A stretch of DNA of 9,982 nt from CAYGAW01 sp964492135 (lineage in GTDB: Bacteria > Chloroflexota > Anaerolineae > UBA7937 > B3-Chlor), in the NCBI GenBank assembly GCA_964492135.1, contig CAZBJW010000172.1, positions 1 through 9,982 of the forward strand, read 5' to 3'. The position numbers and the translations under genes were made by a program. Every line of letters starts with the position of its first letter. Positions within the stretch are counted from its first letter, which is position 1. Positions 1 through 6,551 of the stretch are shown here, piece by piece. The notes below the pieces were generated by a model, which searched no databases, was not told the DNA's origin, and saw only the letters and a program-made list of their open reading frames with translations.

Positions 1-1
1 T

Positions 2-466
2 GCCGTGGCCGTCTTTGACGCCGCTGATGGAGTCTTCGCAGATCACCAATTGGTCCCCGCCAGGCGCTACGTCATGGGCCGCTCCTTGGGGAGCGCCGCA
101 GCCATCGAGGTGGCTGTGCACGCAGGCGCGCAACTGGCCGGCCTGATCATCGATAGCGGTTTCGCCAACACCTTCGCCCTCCTGGCGCGCCTGGCGGTTC
201 AGATTGAGCAAGCTGATGAAGCGCGCGATGGGTTCGGCAACCCAGCCAAGATAGCAGCCGTCACCATCCCTACCTTGATCATTCACGGCCGAAACGATGT
301 GCTCATCCCAGCTACAGACGGCGAGGAACTGTACCGCCGCTCCGGCGCAGTAGAGAAAGAACTGGTGCTTGTCCCTCACGCAGGCCACAACGACCTGATG
401 ATGGTGGGCAAGGCGCAGTACGTTCAGGCGATAAGGAGGTTTGTGCTAGGACACAACAGGGGGTAA
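2..466 (+). CDS. Alpha/beta hydrolase, C-terminal part (5' end outside window)
   Basis: This is the C-terminal part of a serine hydrolase with the alpha/beta fold; the frame is open to the left edge, so the true start is not in the window. Counting from the first GTG (base 5), the nucleophile elbow GRSLG is at residues 25-29 (Ser27). A strand followed by HGRND gives the acidic residue Asp98, and HAGHND gives His128, so all three triad residues are present. The HGxxD...HxGH pattern resembles the BEM46/COG1073 group of small-molecule or peptidase-like hydrolases. The substrate cannot be read from the sequence. The gene ends with TAA five bases before udk, so the two are probably cotranscribed. 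No signal peptide can be judged because the N-terminus is missing. Seen: triad and frame. Inferred: family assignment. Confidence 0.85.
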   Translation, partial: AVAVFDAADGVFADHQLVPARRYVMGRSLGSAAAIEVAVHAGAQLAGLIIDSGFANTFALLARLAVQIEQADEARDGFGNPAKIAAVTIPTLIIHGRNDVLIPATDGEELYRRSGAVEKELVLVPHAGHNDLMMVGKAQYVQAIRRFVLGHNRG

Positions 467-471
467 CGATT

Positions 472-1119
472 GTGACTTCCACCGACGCAGAGCGATCAAA
501 GAAACGTATCATCATTGGAGTGGCTGGCGGTACGGGCTCAGGAAAGACCACCGTCGCGGAGACGATTTTGGACAGAGTTGGCCGCGACCGAATCGCCTAC
601 CTCCAACACGACTCCTACTACAAGGACCGCAGTCATCTCCCCCTGGAGGAACGGGCCAATGTGAACTTCGACCATCCAGACGCTCTTGAGAGCACGCTTC
701 TGGCCCAGCACCTCACCTTTCTCAAGAGGGGACAGGCGGTCGCTGTACCGCTCTATGATTTCACCGTCCATACGCGCAAGACCGAGACCGCACGCGTAGA
801 GCCGCGCACGGTCATCCTGGTGGAAGGCATACTGATCCTGGCGGAGAAGGTACTGCGCGATCTGATGGACATCAAGATCTTTGTCGATACCGACTCTGAC
901 ATCCGCTTCATACGACGCCTACAGCGAGACATCACCGAGAGGGGCCGCACCATGGAGTCGGTGATTCGTCAGTACATGGAGACGGTCCGCCCCATGCACC
1001 TGGAGTTCGTCGAGCCCAGCAAGCGGTACGCGGATATCATCGTCCCCGAGGGAGGCTTCAACGTCGCGGCCATAGACATGATCGTGGCCAAGGTCGAGGC
1101 CATGATCGGCGGCGAGTAG
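472..1119 (+). CDS. udk: Uridine kinase
   Basis: Cytosolic enzyme of pyrimidine salvage that phosphorylates uridine (and usually cytidine) to the monophosphate using ATP or GTP. At 215 residues the length is normal for bacterial Udk. The P-loop GGTGSGKTT is at residues 19-27, the HDSYYKD segment at 46-52, and the family signature NFDHPDA at 65-71; the RRLQRDITERGR lid-like segment follows near residues 148-159. The start is GTG at 472, supported by the ribosome binding site AGGGGG at 458-463, eight bases upstream. It follows the hydrolase by five bases. The gap after its TAG stop shows no convincing terminator, and a new promoter lies about 100 bases downstream, so it is probably the last gene of its operon and unrelated in function to the glycan genes. 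Confidence 0.95.
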   Translation: MTSTDAERSKKRIIIGVAGGTGSGKTTVAETILDRVGRDRIAYLQHDSYYKDRSHLPLEERANVNFDHPDALESTLLAQHLTFLKRGQAVAVPLYDFTVHTRKTETARVEPRTVILVEGILILAEKVLRDLMDIKIFVDTDSDIRFIRRLQRDITERGRTMESVIRQYMETVRPMHLEFVEPSKRYADIIVPEGGFNVAAIDMIVAKVEAMIGGE

Positions 1120-1187
1120 CCCTTCACAGCAGAAGACCCACGACGCAGCCCCTGTGCCTGACATTATGTCCATAGAGGGACTCCACC

Positions 1188-1208
1188 TCCCAGAATGCGC
1201 CTCTGGGA
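1188..1208. promoter_or_regulatory. Perfect 7-bp dyad upstream of the exporter promoter (possible operator)
   Basis: TCCCAGA (1188-1194) and TCTGGGA (1202-1208) form a perfect inverted repeat with a seven-base spacer. Its centre (1198) lies about 57 bases before the predicted transcription start, near where class I activators often bind. As RNA it could fold into a 7-bp hairpin and act as the udk terminator, but no T run follows (the next bases are AGTTGGTAC), so intrinsic termination is unlikely. The symmetry is seen directly; an operator role is inference. Confidence 0.35.
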
Positions 1209-1219
1209 AGTTGGTACTA

Positions 1220-1248
1220 TTGACTAGCAAATTCCATTATTATATAAT
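1220..1248 (+). promoter_or_regulatory. Sigma-70-type promoter for the wzm-wzt-pse genes
   Basis: The -35 hexamer TTGACT (1220-1225, one mismatch to TTGACA) and the perfect -10 hexamer TATAAT (1243-1248) are separated by 17 bases, the optimal spacing. The stretch 1226-1250 is strikingly AT-rich against its GC-rich surroundings. There is no extended -10 TG. The predicted start of transcription is about 1255, which would put a leader of roughly 240 bases before the exporter permease. It is the only strong promoter recognised in the window and could drive everything from 1499 to the right edge, since gaps between later genes are at most 56 bases. Confidence 0.8.
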
Positions 1249-1254
1249 AGGGCA

Positions 1255-1498
1255 TAAAAGGGCTCAGGTTGGCTACAAGGAAGGAGACTCAGGGGAGACG
1301 TGAGTCCCGGGGCAGGGTACGCCCCGAGGGATGCTTGAGCCTGGGCCGTTTTTGTGTTCGGCCATCATCGCCTGACAGCATGAAGCCGTGCCATTGCACG
1401 CGCACCCACATTGACGGACAGGCCACGTATCAGCCACGGCCTCGCGCCTACGAACTGGGTAGGATCAGGGGGAAACAATCGTAGACACAAAAGCCCAG
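1255..1498 (+). ncRNA. Structured 5' leader of the glycan export/Pse operon, unidentified
   Basis: Downstream of the promoter lies a non-coding leader with several predicted helices. P1 is 1260-1268 paired with 1334-1342 (nine pairs, two G-U). It encloses P2 (1286-1291 with 1301-1306, perfect GACTCA/TGAGTC) and P3 (1308-1313 with 1321-1326, perfect CGGGGC/GCCCCG), giving a three-way junction. Further hairpins are 1387-1391/1396-1400 (five pairs, four-base loop) and 1447-1451/1459-1463 (five pairs), the latter just before the AGGGGG at 1467-1472. Conserved cores of the TPP, SAM-I, cobalamin, c-di-GMP-I, glycine, ykkC and T-box classes, as I remember them, were not found. Pairings are seen by hand; a regulatory role is inference. 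A 71-codon frame starting with TTG at 1269 runs through it but has no supporting signals. Confidence 0.5.
1260..1363 (+). terminator. Possible attenuator: alternative pairing ending in a T run
   Basis: The 5' strand at 1261-1268 can pair with two overlapping partners. One is 1334-1342, which closes the three-way junction. The other is 1340-1347 (eight pairs, one G-U), which is followed by G and five T's at 1349-1353, as in an intrinsic terminator. If the first pairing forms, GGCCG (1344-1348) is freed and can pair with CGGCC (1359-1363), looping out the T run. The two states are mutually exclusive. Weak points are the large loop inside the terminator-like stem and the single G between stem and T run. 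Confidence 0.35.
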
Positions 1499-2371
1499 AT
1501 GACCGCCACCGTTGATGATAGACGCACAGAGGCAGCGGTCCCCACGAATGACGAAACACCAACCACCATGATCCGCCCGTCGCGGGGTTGGGTGGCTCTC
1601 AACCTGCGAGATTTGTGGCGGTATCGCGAACTGCTCTACTTCCTTACCTGGCGGGACATCAAAGTGCGCTACAAGCAAACAGCCCTTGGAGCAGCCTGGG
1701 CGGTGCTGCAGCCTTTCTTCACCATGGTCGTTTTCAGCATATTCTTCGGACGGCTAGCCGGGGTGCCCTCCGACGGTATCCCTTATCCTATCTTCGCCTA
1801 CACGGCACTGCTCCCCTGGAGCTATTTTGCCGGGGCATTGGACCGCGCTGGCAACAGTCTGGTGGGTAGCTCCCACCTGATCACCAAGGTCTATTTCCCA
1901 CGTCTGGCCATACCCATCTCCGCCGTGCTGGCGGGGCTGGTGGATTTCGGCATCGCCTTTGTGGTATTGCTGGGCATGATGCTCTATTACGGCTTTGCCC
2001 CCACGACAGCCGCCTTGACTCTGCCCTTTTTCCTGTTACTGTCCGTGGCGACGGCTCTAGCTGTAGGCCTGTGGCTTTCGGCCCTCAATGTGCAGTATCG
2101 GGACGTGCGCTATGCGATTCCCTTTCTGATTCAGGTTTGGCTCTTTGCCACACCCATTGCCTACTCCAGTAGCCTGGTGCCCGAGCAGTGGCGTGCCCTA
2201 TATGGACTCAATCCCATGGCCGGTGTAGTAGAAGGGTTCCGCTGGGCATTACTGGGCAAGGCGCCGCCCGGGCCGTTGCTGGCCGTTTCTGTAGTGGTCG
2301 TGATACTCCTGCTCATCGGGGGGCTGTTCTATTTCCGGCGTATGGAGAAAAGCTTCGCCGACGTTGTCTGA
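1499..2371 (+). CDS. wzm: ABC-2 type polysaccharide export permease (Wzm-like)
   Basis: Inner-membrane permease of an ABC exporter that moves a lipid-linked polysaccharide from the cytoplasmic face, working with the ATPase encoded next. The 290-residue length fits the family. The cytoplasmic N-terminus carries the hallmark WRDIKVRYKQT at 51-61, before the first membrane span. Six hydrophobic spans lie at roughly 64-84, 96-116, 140-163, 172-196, 204-224 and 259-279. The C-terminal YFRRMEKSFADVV is typical of O-antigen/teichoic-acid type permeases. ATG 1499 is the first standard start after an in-frame TAG at 1460-1462, yet no ribosome binding site lies at normal distance: the nearest, AGGGGG at 1467-1472, is 26 bases away. 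An ATC at 1478 is well placed for it, and ATG 1568 (Met24) is another possible start. The stop lies three bases before wzt. Confidence 0.9.
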   Translation: MTATVDDRRTEAAVPTNDETPTTMIRPSRGWVALNLRDLWRYRELLYFLTWRDIKVRYKQTALGAAWAVLQPFFTMVVFSIFFGRLAGVPSDGIPYPIFAYTALLPWSYFAGALDRAGNSLVGSSHLITKVYFPRLAIPISAVLAGLVDFGIAFVVLLGMMLYYGFAPTTAALTLPFFLLLSVATALAVGLWLSALNVQYRDVRYAIPFLIQVWLFATPIAYSSSLVPEQWRALYGLNPMAGVVEGFRWALLGKAPPGPLLAVSVVVVILLLIGGLFYFRRMEKSFADVV

Positions 2372-2374
2372 ACG

Positions 2375-3649
2375 ATGACCGACACTGCCATCCGCGTTGA
2401 AAATCTGAGCAAGCGGTACCGCATCGGGGGTCCCCAAGCACAGTATAAGACGATACGCGAGACGATGATGGACCTCGCGGCGGCGCCGGTGCGGAGACTG
2501 CGCCGCCTTGGTCAACCCACACCACCCGAAGAGACTGTCTGGGCCCTGAAAGATGTGTCCTTCGAGGTGAAGCATGGAGAGGTGCAAGGCATCATCGGTC
2601 GCAACGGGGCTGGCAAGACTACGCTGCTCAAGATTCTGTCCCGCATCACCGAGCCCACCGAAGGGTCCGCTGAGATTAATGGTCGCGTGGGTTCGCTATT
2701 GGAGGTGGGTACTGGCTTCCATCCCGAACTCACAGGCCGGGAGAACATCTATCTCAACGGTGCTATCCTGGGCATGAAGCGAGCCGAGATCGATGATAGG
2801 TTCGACGAGATCGTGGCCTTTTCGGAGATCGAGAAGTTCCTGGACACGCCCGTCAAGAGGTATTCCAGTGGCATGTACGTTCGTCTGGCCTTCTCCGTGG
2901 CCGCCCACCTGGAGCCGGAGATCCTGCTGGTGGACGAGGTGCTGGCGGTGGGGGATGCAGCGTTTCAGAAGAAGTGCCTGGGGAAGATGGAGGGGGTGGC
3001 GAAGGAAGGGCGGACAGTGTTGTTCGTTAGCCACAGTATGAGTGCAATCCGGCAACTGTGTCCAACCTGTCTATGGATTGACAATGGGAGAATAGAGAAA
3101 GCAGGGCCGTCTTCGTCGGTAATAGATGTCTATCTGACGCCTGCTGAGATGTCGGCAAGAACTGGCCAATCTATCTTCGACGAGGATCCAGAAAAGGAGT
3201 TTCAACTTCGCACGGTAAGGCTGCTGAATGAAGAAGGGGCCTTGACGCAAAGATTTGATTGTGACGTGCCGGTCATTATTGAACTGGTGTGTCAGGTGCG
3301 TAGGCGGGTGCCAGGCCTCTACGGCTATCTATCGATTTCGAGAAGAGATGGAACAACTGTTATGGTTTCTGATAGTCTCGATGTGGTGCCGAACCCACTT
3401 GATGATCTATCAGTCGGGATGCATCTAATTCGTATTACGATTCCGGCCAGGACCCTTGGGCCTGGAGATTATGCTGTGTATCTTAACTTCACCAGCCGCT
3501 TCAGCCTCAAGGGTTTCAATGTCGATACTCCAGGTGTAGTTTGTGGTTTCCACCTAGACGATAATACATCTCGTAGAGGTAATACGCGGGGCGGTTACTT
3601 CAGTACCCTCTTGCCTTGGGACGTCGGACCCGTGTCGCAGCTCCCCTAG
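2375..3649 (+). CDS. wzt: ABC exporter ATPase with C-terminal glycan-binding domain (Wzt-like)
   Basis: Cytoplasmic ATPase partner of the preceding permease, powering glycan export. In its 424 residues the Walker A motif GRNGAGKTT is at 75-83, the ABC signature YSSGM at 163-167, Walker B ILLVDE at 183-188 and the H-loop SH at 219-220. A short insert before the core (about 20-55) is usual in this family. Residues about 265-424 are beta-rich and resemble the Wzt C-terminal carbohydrate-recognition domain, which in known cases reads the finished end of the polymer. The start follows wzm by three bases with no clear ribosome binding site, so translation is probably coupled. Hand counts give 53-68% GC for rows in the ATPase core but 47-50% in the C-terminal part, suggesting the specificity domain has a separate history. 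Confidence 0.92.
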   Translation: MTDTAIRVENLSKRYRIGGPQAQYKTIRETMMDLAAAPVRRLRRLGQPTPPEETVWALKDVSFEVKHGEVQGIIGRNGAGKTTLLKILSRITEPTEGSAEINGRVGSLLEVGTGFHPELTGRENIYLNGAILGMKRAEIDDRFDEIVAFSEIEKFLDTPVKRYSSGMYVRLAFSVAAHLEPEILLVDEVLAVGDAAFQKKCLGKMEGVAKEGRTVLFVSHSMSAIRQLCPTCLWIDNGRIEKAGPSSSVIDVYLTPAEMSARTGQSIFDEDPEKEFQLRTVRLLNEEGALTQRFDCDVPVIIELVCQVRRRVPGLYGYLSISRRDGTTVMVSDSLDVVPNPLDDLSVGMHLIRITIPARTLGPGDYAVYLNFTSRFSLKGFNVDTPGVVCGFHLDDNTSRRGNTRGGYFSTLLPWDVGPVSQLP

Positions 3650-3705
3650 ACTCAGAACCAGCCGCATTGGCTGCGCTGGGGAGCGTCAGGGAACAGGACA
3701 ACGAT

Positions 3706-4695
3706 ATGCAAACAAACTATGACTCCGAGTTCTTAACGGGGAGTTCCATCCTTGTAACTGGCGGTACCGGTTCCTTCGGGAAGGAGTTCACCAAGGTGGT
3801 GTTACGGGACTTTGATCCGGAGAAGCTCATCATCTTCAGTCGAGATGAGCTTAAGCAGCACGAAATGCGCACATCTGGATTCGATCATCCAAGCTTGCGG
3901 TACTTCATTGGTGATGTGCGCGACCGCGAGCGTCTCTACCGGGCCTTCAGTGGCGTGGACATCGTGGTGCATGCCGCCGCACTGAAGCAGGTGCCAGCCT
4001 GTGAGTATAATCCCTTCGAGGCGGTTCAGACCAATATCATGGGTGCGAAGAATGTCATTGATGCGGCCATTGACCTAGATGTGAAGAAGGTCATGGCTAT
4101 CAGCACCGACAAAGCGGTCAATCCGATCAATCTCTACGGAGCAACCAAGCTCTGCGCTGAGAAAATGTTCGTCCAGGCAAATGCGTACTCTGGAGGAGAA
4201 GGCACGACCTTCTCTGTGTGCCGCTATGGTAACGTGGTAGGCACTCGCGGCAGTGTTATGCCCCTGTTCCTGAAACAGCGAGCCAACAGGACGATTACTG
4301 TCACAGACCCCCGCATGACGCGGTTCTGGATTACATTGGAGCAGGGGGTAAGGTTCGTCATCCGGCGTATCGCACAAATGCAAGGTGGTGAGATTTTCGT
4401 CCCCAAGATTTCCAGCATGAACATCATGGACCTGGCCAAAGCTTTGGCTCCAGAGTGCGCAATCGAATACATCGGCATCAGGCCCGGGGAGAAGCTGCAC
4501 GAAGTGCTGATCTCTGAGGATGAGGCGCGTCACTCCGTTGAGCTTGACGACATGTACATCATCAAGCCTGCGCATCCCTGGTGGGAGGTGGACAACTGGA
4601 CTGGCGCCAGACCGCTGCCTGATGGCTTTCGCTTCACCAGTGATACCAACAGTAGCTGGTTATCGATTGACGAGCTGCGGAGGCTAATCGAATGA
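3706..4695 (+). CDS. pseB: UDP-GlcNAc 4,6-dehydratase (inverting)
   Basis: First enzyme of pseudaminic acid synthesis: it converts UDP-GlcNAc to the 4-keto-6-deoxy sugar with inversion at C5. It is a short-chain dehydrogenase/reductase of the FlaA1/PseB type. The NAD(P) loop TGGTGSFG is at residues 18-25, followed by FSRDELKQHEMR at 44-55. The catalytic set is Thr134, Asp135, Lys136, then Tyr144 and Lys148 in NLYGATK. The C-terminal IRPGEKLHE segment is also typical. I chose ATG 3706 (329 residues, the usual PseB length) because AGGA at 3695-3698 sits seven bases upstream; a longer in-frame form from 3616 would overlap wzt by 34 bases without such support. The end overlaps pseC by four bases (ATGA). 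TDK...Y...K together with the pathway neighbours favours PseB over related dehydratases of capsule synthesis. Confidence 0.93.
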   Translation: MQTNYDSEFLTGSSILVTGGTGSFGKEFTKVVLRDFDPEKLIIFSRDELKQHEMRTSGFDHPSLRYFIGDVRDRERLYRAFSGVDIVVHAAALKQVPACEYNPFEAVQTNIMGAKNVIDAAIDLDVKKVMAISTDKAVNPINLYGATKLCAEKMFVQANAYSGGEGTTFSVCRYGNVVGTRGSVMPLFLKQRANRTITVTDPRMTRFWITLEQGVRFVIRRIAQMQGGEIFVPKISSMNIMDLAKALAPECAIEYIGIRPGEKLHEVLISEDEARHSVELDDMYIIKPAHPWWEVDNWTGARPLPDGFRFTSDTNSSWLSIDELRRLIE

Positions 4696-5912
4696 GCGTG
4701 GCACATGGAAAGGAGGGCACGCTCGCCATCTACGGTGGCGAGCCGGTACGCGCGACGCTGTTACCGTACGGACACCAGTGGATTGATGAACATGACATCA
4801 CTGCCGTCGTCCAGGCACTGCGTTCTGACTGGATCACAACTGGACCGAAGGTGGCAGAGTTCGAGGAGGCTTTCGCCAAGTTCGTAGGTGCGCGTGATGC
4901 AGTGGCAGTAAGCAGTGGCACGGCTGCCTTGCACACTGCCATGCACGTCCTGGGGATCGGGGCGGGAGACGACGTAATTGTGCCAGCCATGACCTTTGCG
5001 GCCACCGCCAACTGTGTGGTTTTCCAGGGGGGCACCCCGGTCTTTGCTGATGTGGATCCTGACACGCTGCTCATCGATCCGGCCCAGGTCGAGGCCAAGA
5101 TCACCTGGCGCACGAAAGCGATCATCGCTGTCGACTACGCTGGCCAGCCGTGTGATTACGATACACTCCAGGCCATTGCTGACGAACACAACCTGATGCT
5201 CGTGGCTGATGCCTGCCACGCTCTTGGAGGCACCTACGAAGAACGACCGGTTGGCTCCCTGGCTAACCTGAGCACCTTCAGCTTTCACCCGGTGAAGCAT
5301 ATTGCCACCGGTGAAGGAGGCATGATCACCACTGATAGCTCGCAATTGGCGCAACGTATGCGACTCTTCCGCAACCACGGGATCACGAGTGATCATCACC
5401 AGCGTGCCCAACAAGGGTCGTGGTTCTATGAAATGGTAGATCTGGGCTACAACTACCGTATAACGGATTTCCAGTGTGCCTTGGGCATGAGCCAGCTACG
5501 CAACTTACTCGAATGGGTAGTCCGCCGCCAGGAAATCGCCAAGCGCTACGACGCAGCGTTCGCTGAGATTCCTGCTGTAGAGCCTCTAGGTGTGCGAGAC
5601 GACGTTTCTCACGCGTATCATCTTTACGTGATCCGGCTGGATCTGGAATTATTGGAGGCTACGCGGGCCCAGATATTCGCCGCTCTGCGTGCCGAGGGCA
5701 TCGGCGTCAATGTGCACTATATCCCGGTACATTTGCACCCCTTCTATCGTGCGCGGTTCGGCACGCGCCCGGGTATGTGTGCACTGGCGGAGGCAGCCTA
5801 CCAACGGATCGTCACGCTGCCCATCTTCCCGAGCATGACTGATACCGACGTGGACGATGTGCTCGTCGCTGTCCGCAAGGTTGTAGATGCGTTCGCAGGA
5901 CCAGCACGCTGA
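4692..5912 (+). CDS. pseC: PLP-dependent UDP-sugar C4 aminotransferase
   Basis: Second step of the pathway: transfers an amino group, normally from glutamate, to C4 of the PseB product, giving UDP-4-amino-4,6-dideoxy-L-AltNAc. It is a DegT/DnrJ/EryC1 fold-type I aminotransferase of 406 residues. Visible family features are GPKVAEFE at 51-58, the phosphate-binding SSGTAALH at 74-81, the cofactor-contacting Asp173 in VADACHALG, and the Schiff-base Lys202 in SFHPVKHIATGEGG. YNYRITDFQCALG follows. The start codon overlaps the pseB stop (ATGA) and has an excellent GGAGG at 4679-4683, eight bases upstream. The amine it installs becomes N7 of the final nonulosonic acid, the position discussed for the formyltransferase downstream. 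Confidence 0.93.
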   Translation: MSVAHGKEGTLAIYGGEPVRATLLPYGHQWIDEHDITAVVQALRSDWITTGPKVAEFEEAFAKFVGARDAVAVSSGTAALHTAMHVLGIGAGDDVIVPAMTFAATANCVVFQGGTPVFADVDPDTLLIDPAQVEAKITWRTKAIIAVDYAGQPCDYDTLQAIADEHNLMLVADACHALGGTYEERPVGSLANLSTFSFHPVKHIATGEGGMITTDSSQLAQRMRLFRNHGITSDHHQRAQQGSWFYEMVDLGYNYRITDFQCALGMSQLRNLLEWVVRRQEIAKRYDAAFAEIPAVEPLGVRDDVSHAYHLYVIRLDLELLEATRAQIFAALRAEGIGVNVHYIPVHLHPFYRARFGTRPGMCALAEAAYQRIVTLPIFPSMTDTDVDDVLVAVRKVVDAFAGPAR

Positions 5913-5927
5913 GTGCTGGAGGACAGG

Positions 5928-6551
5928 ATGCCACACCAGTTGACAGTTTGGGAGAGCGAATTCGGCAAAGCCTACACGGATCGGAACGTCGTGGATTGGC
6001 GCACGCGGTTAAGGGCATTTCGACAGATGTTGGGAGGACTTCCAATAAGACGAGTGCTTGAGGTGGGGTGCAACCGGGGGCATAACCTTGTTGCCTTGAC
6101 CGAGTTTCTTGGAGAGGCGATTGAAGCGGTTGGTGTCGAATTCAGCCCGTACGCCGTGGCACTCGCCAGAGAGTCGACCGCAAAACGCACAATACGTTTC
6201 TTACGCGGAGACGCAATCGACTTACCGTTCAGAGATGGGTGTTTTGACCTGGCGTTTACTGCCGGCGTACTGATCCATATCCCGCCGGCGAGTTTGCCCG
6301 CAGCCTTGGCCGAAATCTATCGAGTGACCAAACGCTACATTCTAGCGATCGAGTACTTCGCGCACGAAGTAACGCCTATTTGGTATCGCGGCCAGGACAA
6401 CCTGTTGTGGAAAGCGGATTTCCTCGAGCACTACCAGACCCAGTTTCCTCCCTTGGCTCTGATTCGTACTGGATACTGGGGACCTGAGGATGGTTTCGAC
6501 CGAACACACTGGTGGTTACTTGAGAAGCCTAGTGGCGCTGAAGAGATATGA
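5928..6551 (+). CDS. Pseudaminic acid-associated SAM-dependent methyltransferase
   Basis: Class I methyltransferase of 207 residues. The SAM-binding motif I, VLEVGCNRGHNL, is at 43-54; an acidic residue ends the next strand (Glu71 in GVEFSP), then GDAIDLPF at 94-101 and FDLAFTAGVLIHI at 106-118. The N-terminus, with QLTVWESEFGKAYTDRN at 4-20, matches my recollection of a family described as pseudaminic acid biosynthesis-associated methylases. The acceptor is unknown; it could be a sugar hydroxyl or amine, or the finished glycan. I chose ATG 5928 because GGAGGA at 5918-5923 precedes it; a GTG at 5913 would begin before that site. The gene lies 15 bases after pseC, and its TGA overlaps the next ATG by four bases. 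SAM fold: seen. Link to Pse: family memory plus position. Confidence 0.82.
   Translation: MPHQLTVWESEFGKAYTDRNVVDWRTRLRAFRQMLGGLPIRRVLEVGCNRGHNLVALTEFLGEAIEAVGVEFSPYAVALARESTAKRTIRFLRGDAIDLPFRDGCFDLAFTAGVLIHIPPASLPAALAEIYRVTKRYILAIEYFAHEVTPIWYRGQDNLLWKADFLEHYQTQFPPLALIRTGYWGPEDGFDRTHWWLLEKPSGAEEI

Noticed and set aside
432..440. Perfect Shine-Dalgarno TAAGGAGGT near the end of the hydrolase gene
   Set aside because: No start codon at usable distance; udk begins 31 bases further on with its own AGGGGG. It is coding sequence of the hydrolase.
1269..1484. 71-codon frame starting with TTG inside the leader
   Set aside because: No ribosome binding site, composition of an arginine-rich random frame, and it overlaps the paired helices P1-P3; more likely non-coding.
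3659..3673. Small hairpin CAGCC-N5-GGCTG between wzt and pseB, considered as a terminator
   Set aside because: Only five pairs and no T run follows; the genes are probably still cotranscribed.
3616..3705. Longer N-terminus for pseB starting inside wzt
   Set aside because: It adds 30 residues absent from the usual PseB length and lacks a ribosome binding site, while ATG 3706 has AGGA seven bases upstream.
4075..5414. Long minus-strand open frames opposite pseB and pseC (166 and 217 codons)
   Set aside because: They are antisense to strongly conserved enzymes, show no recognisable motifs and have no promoter; they arise from GC-rich codon bias.
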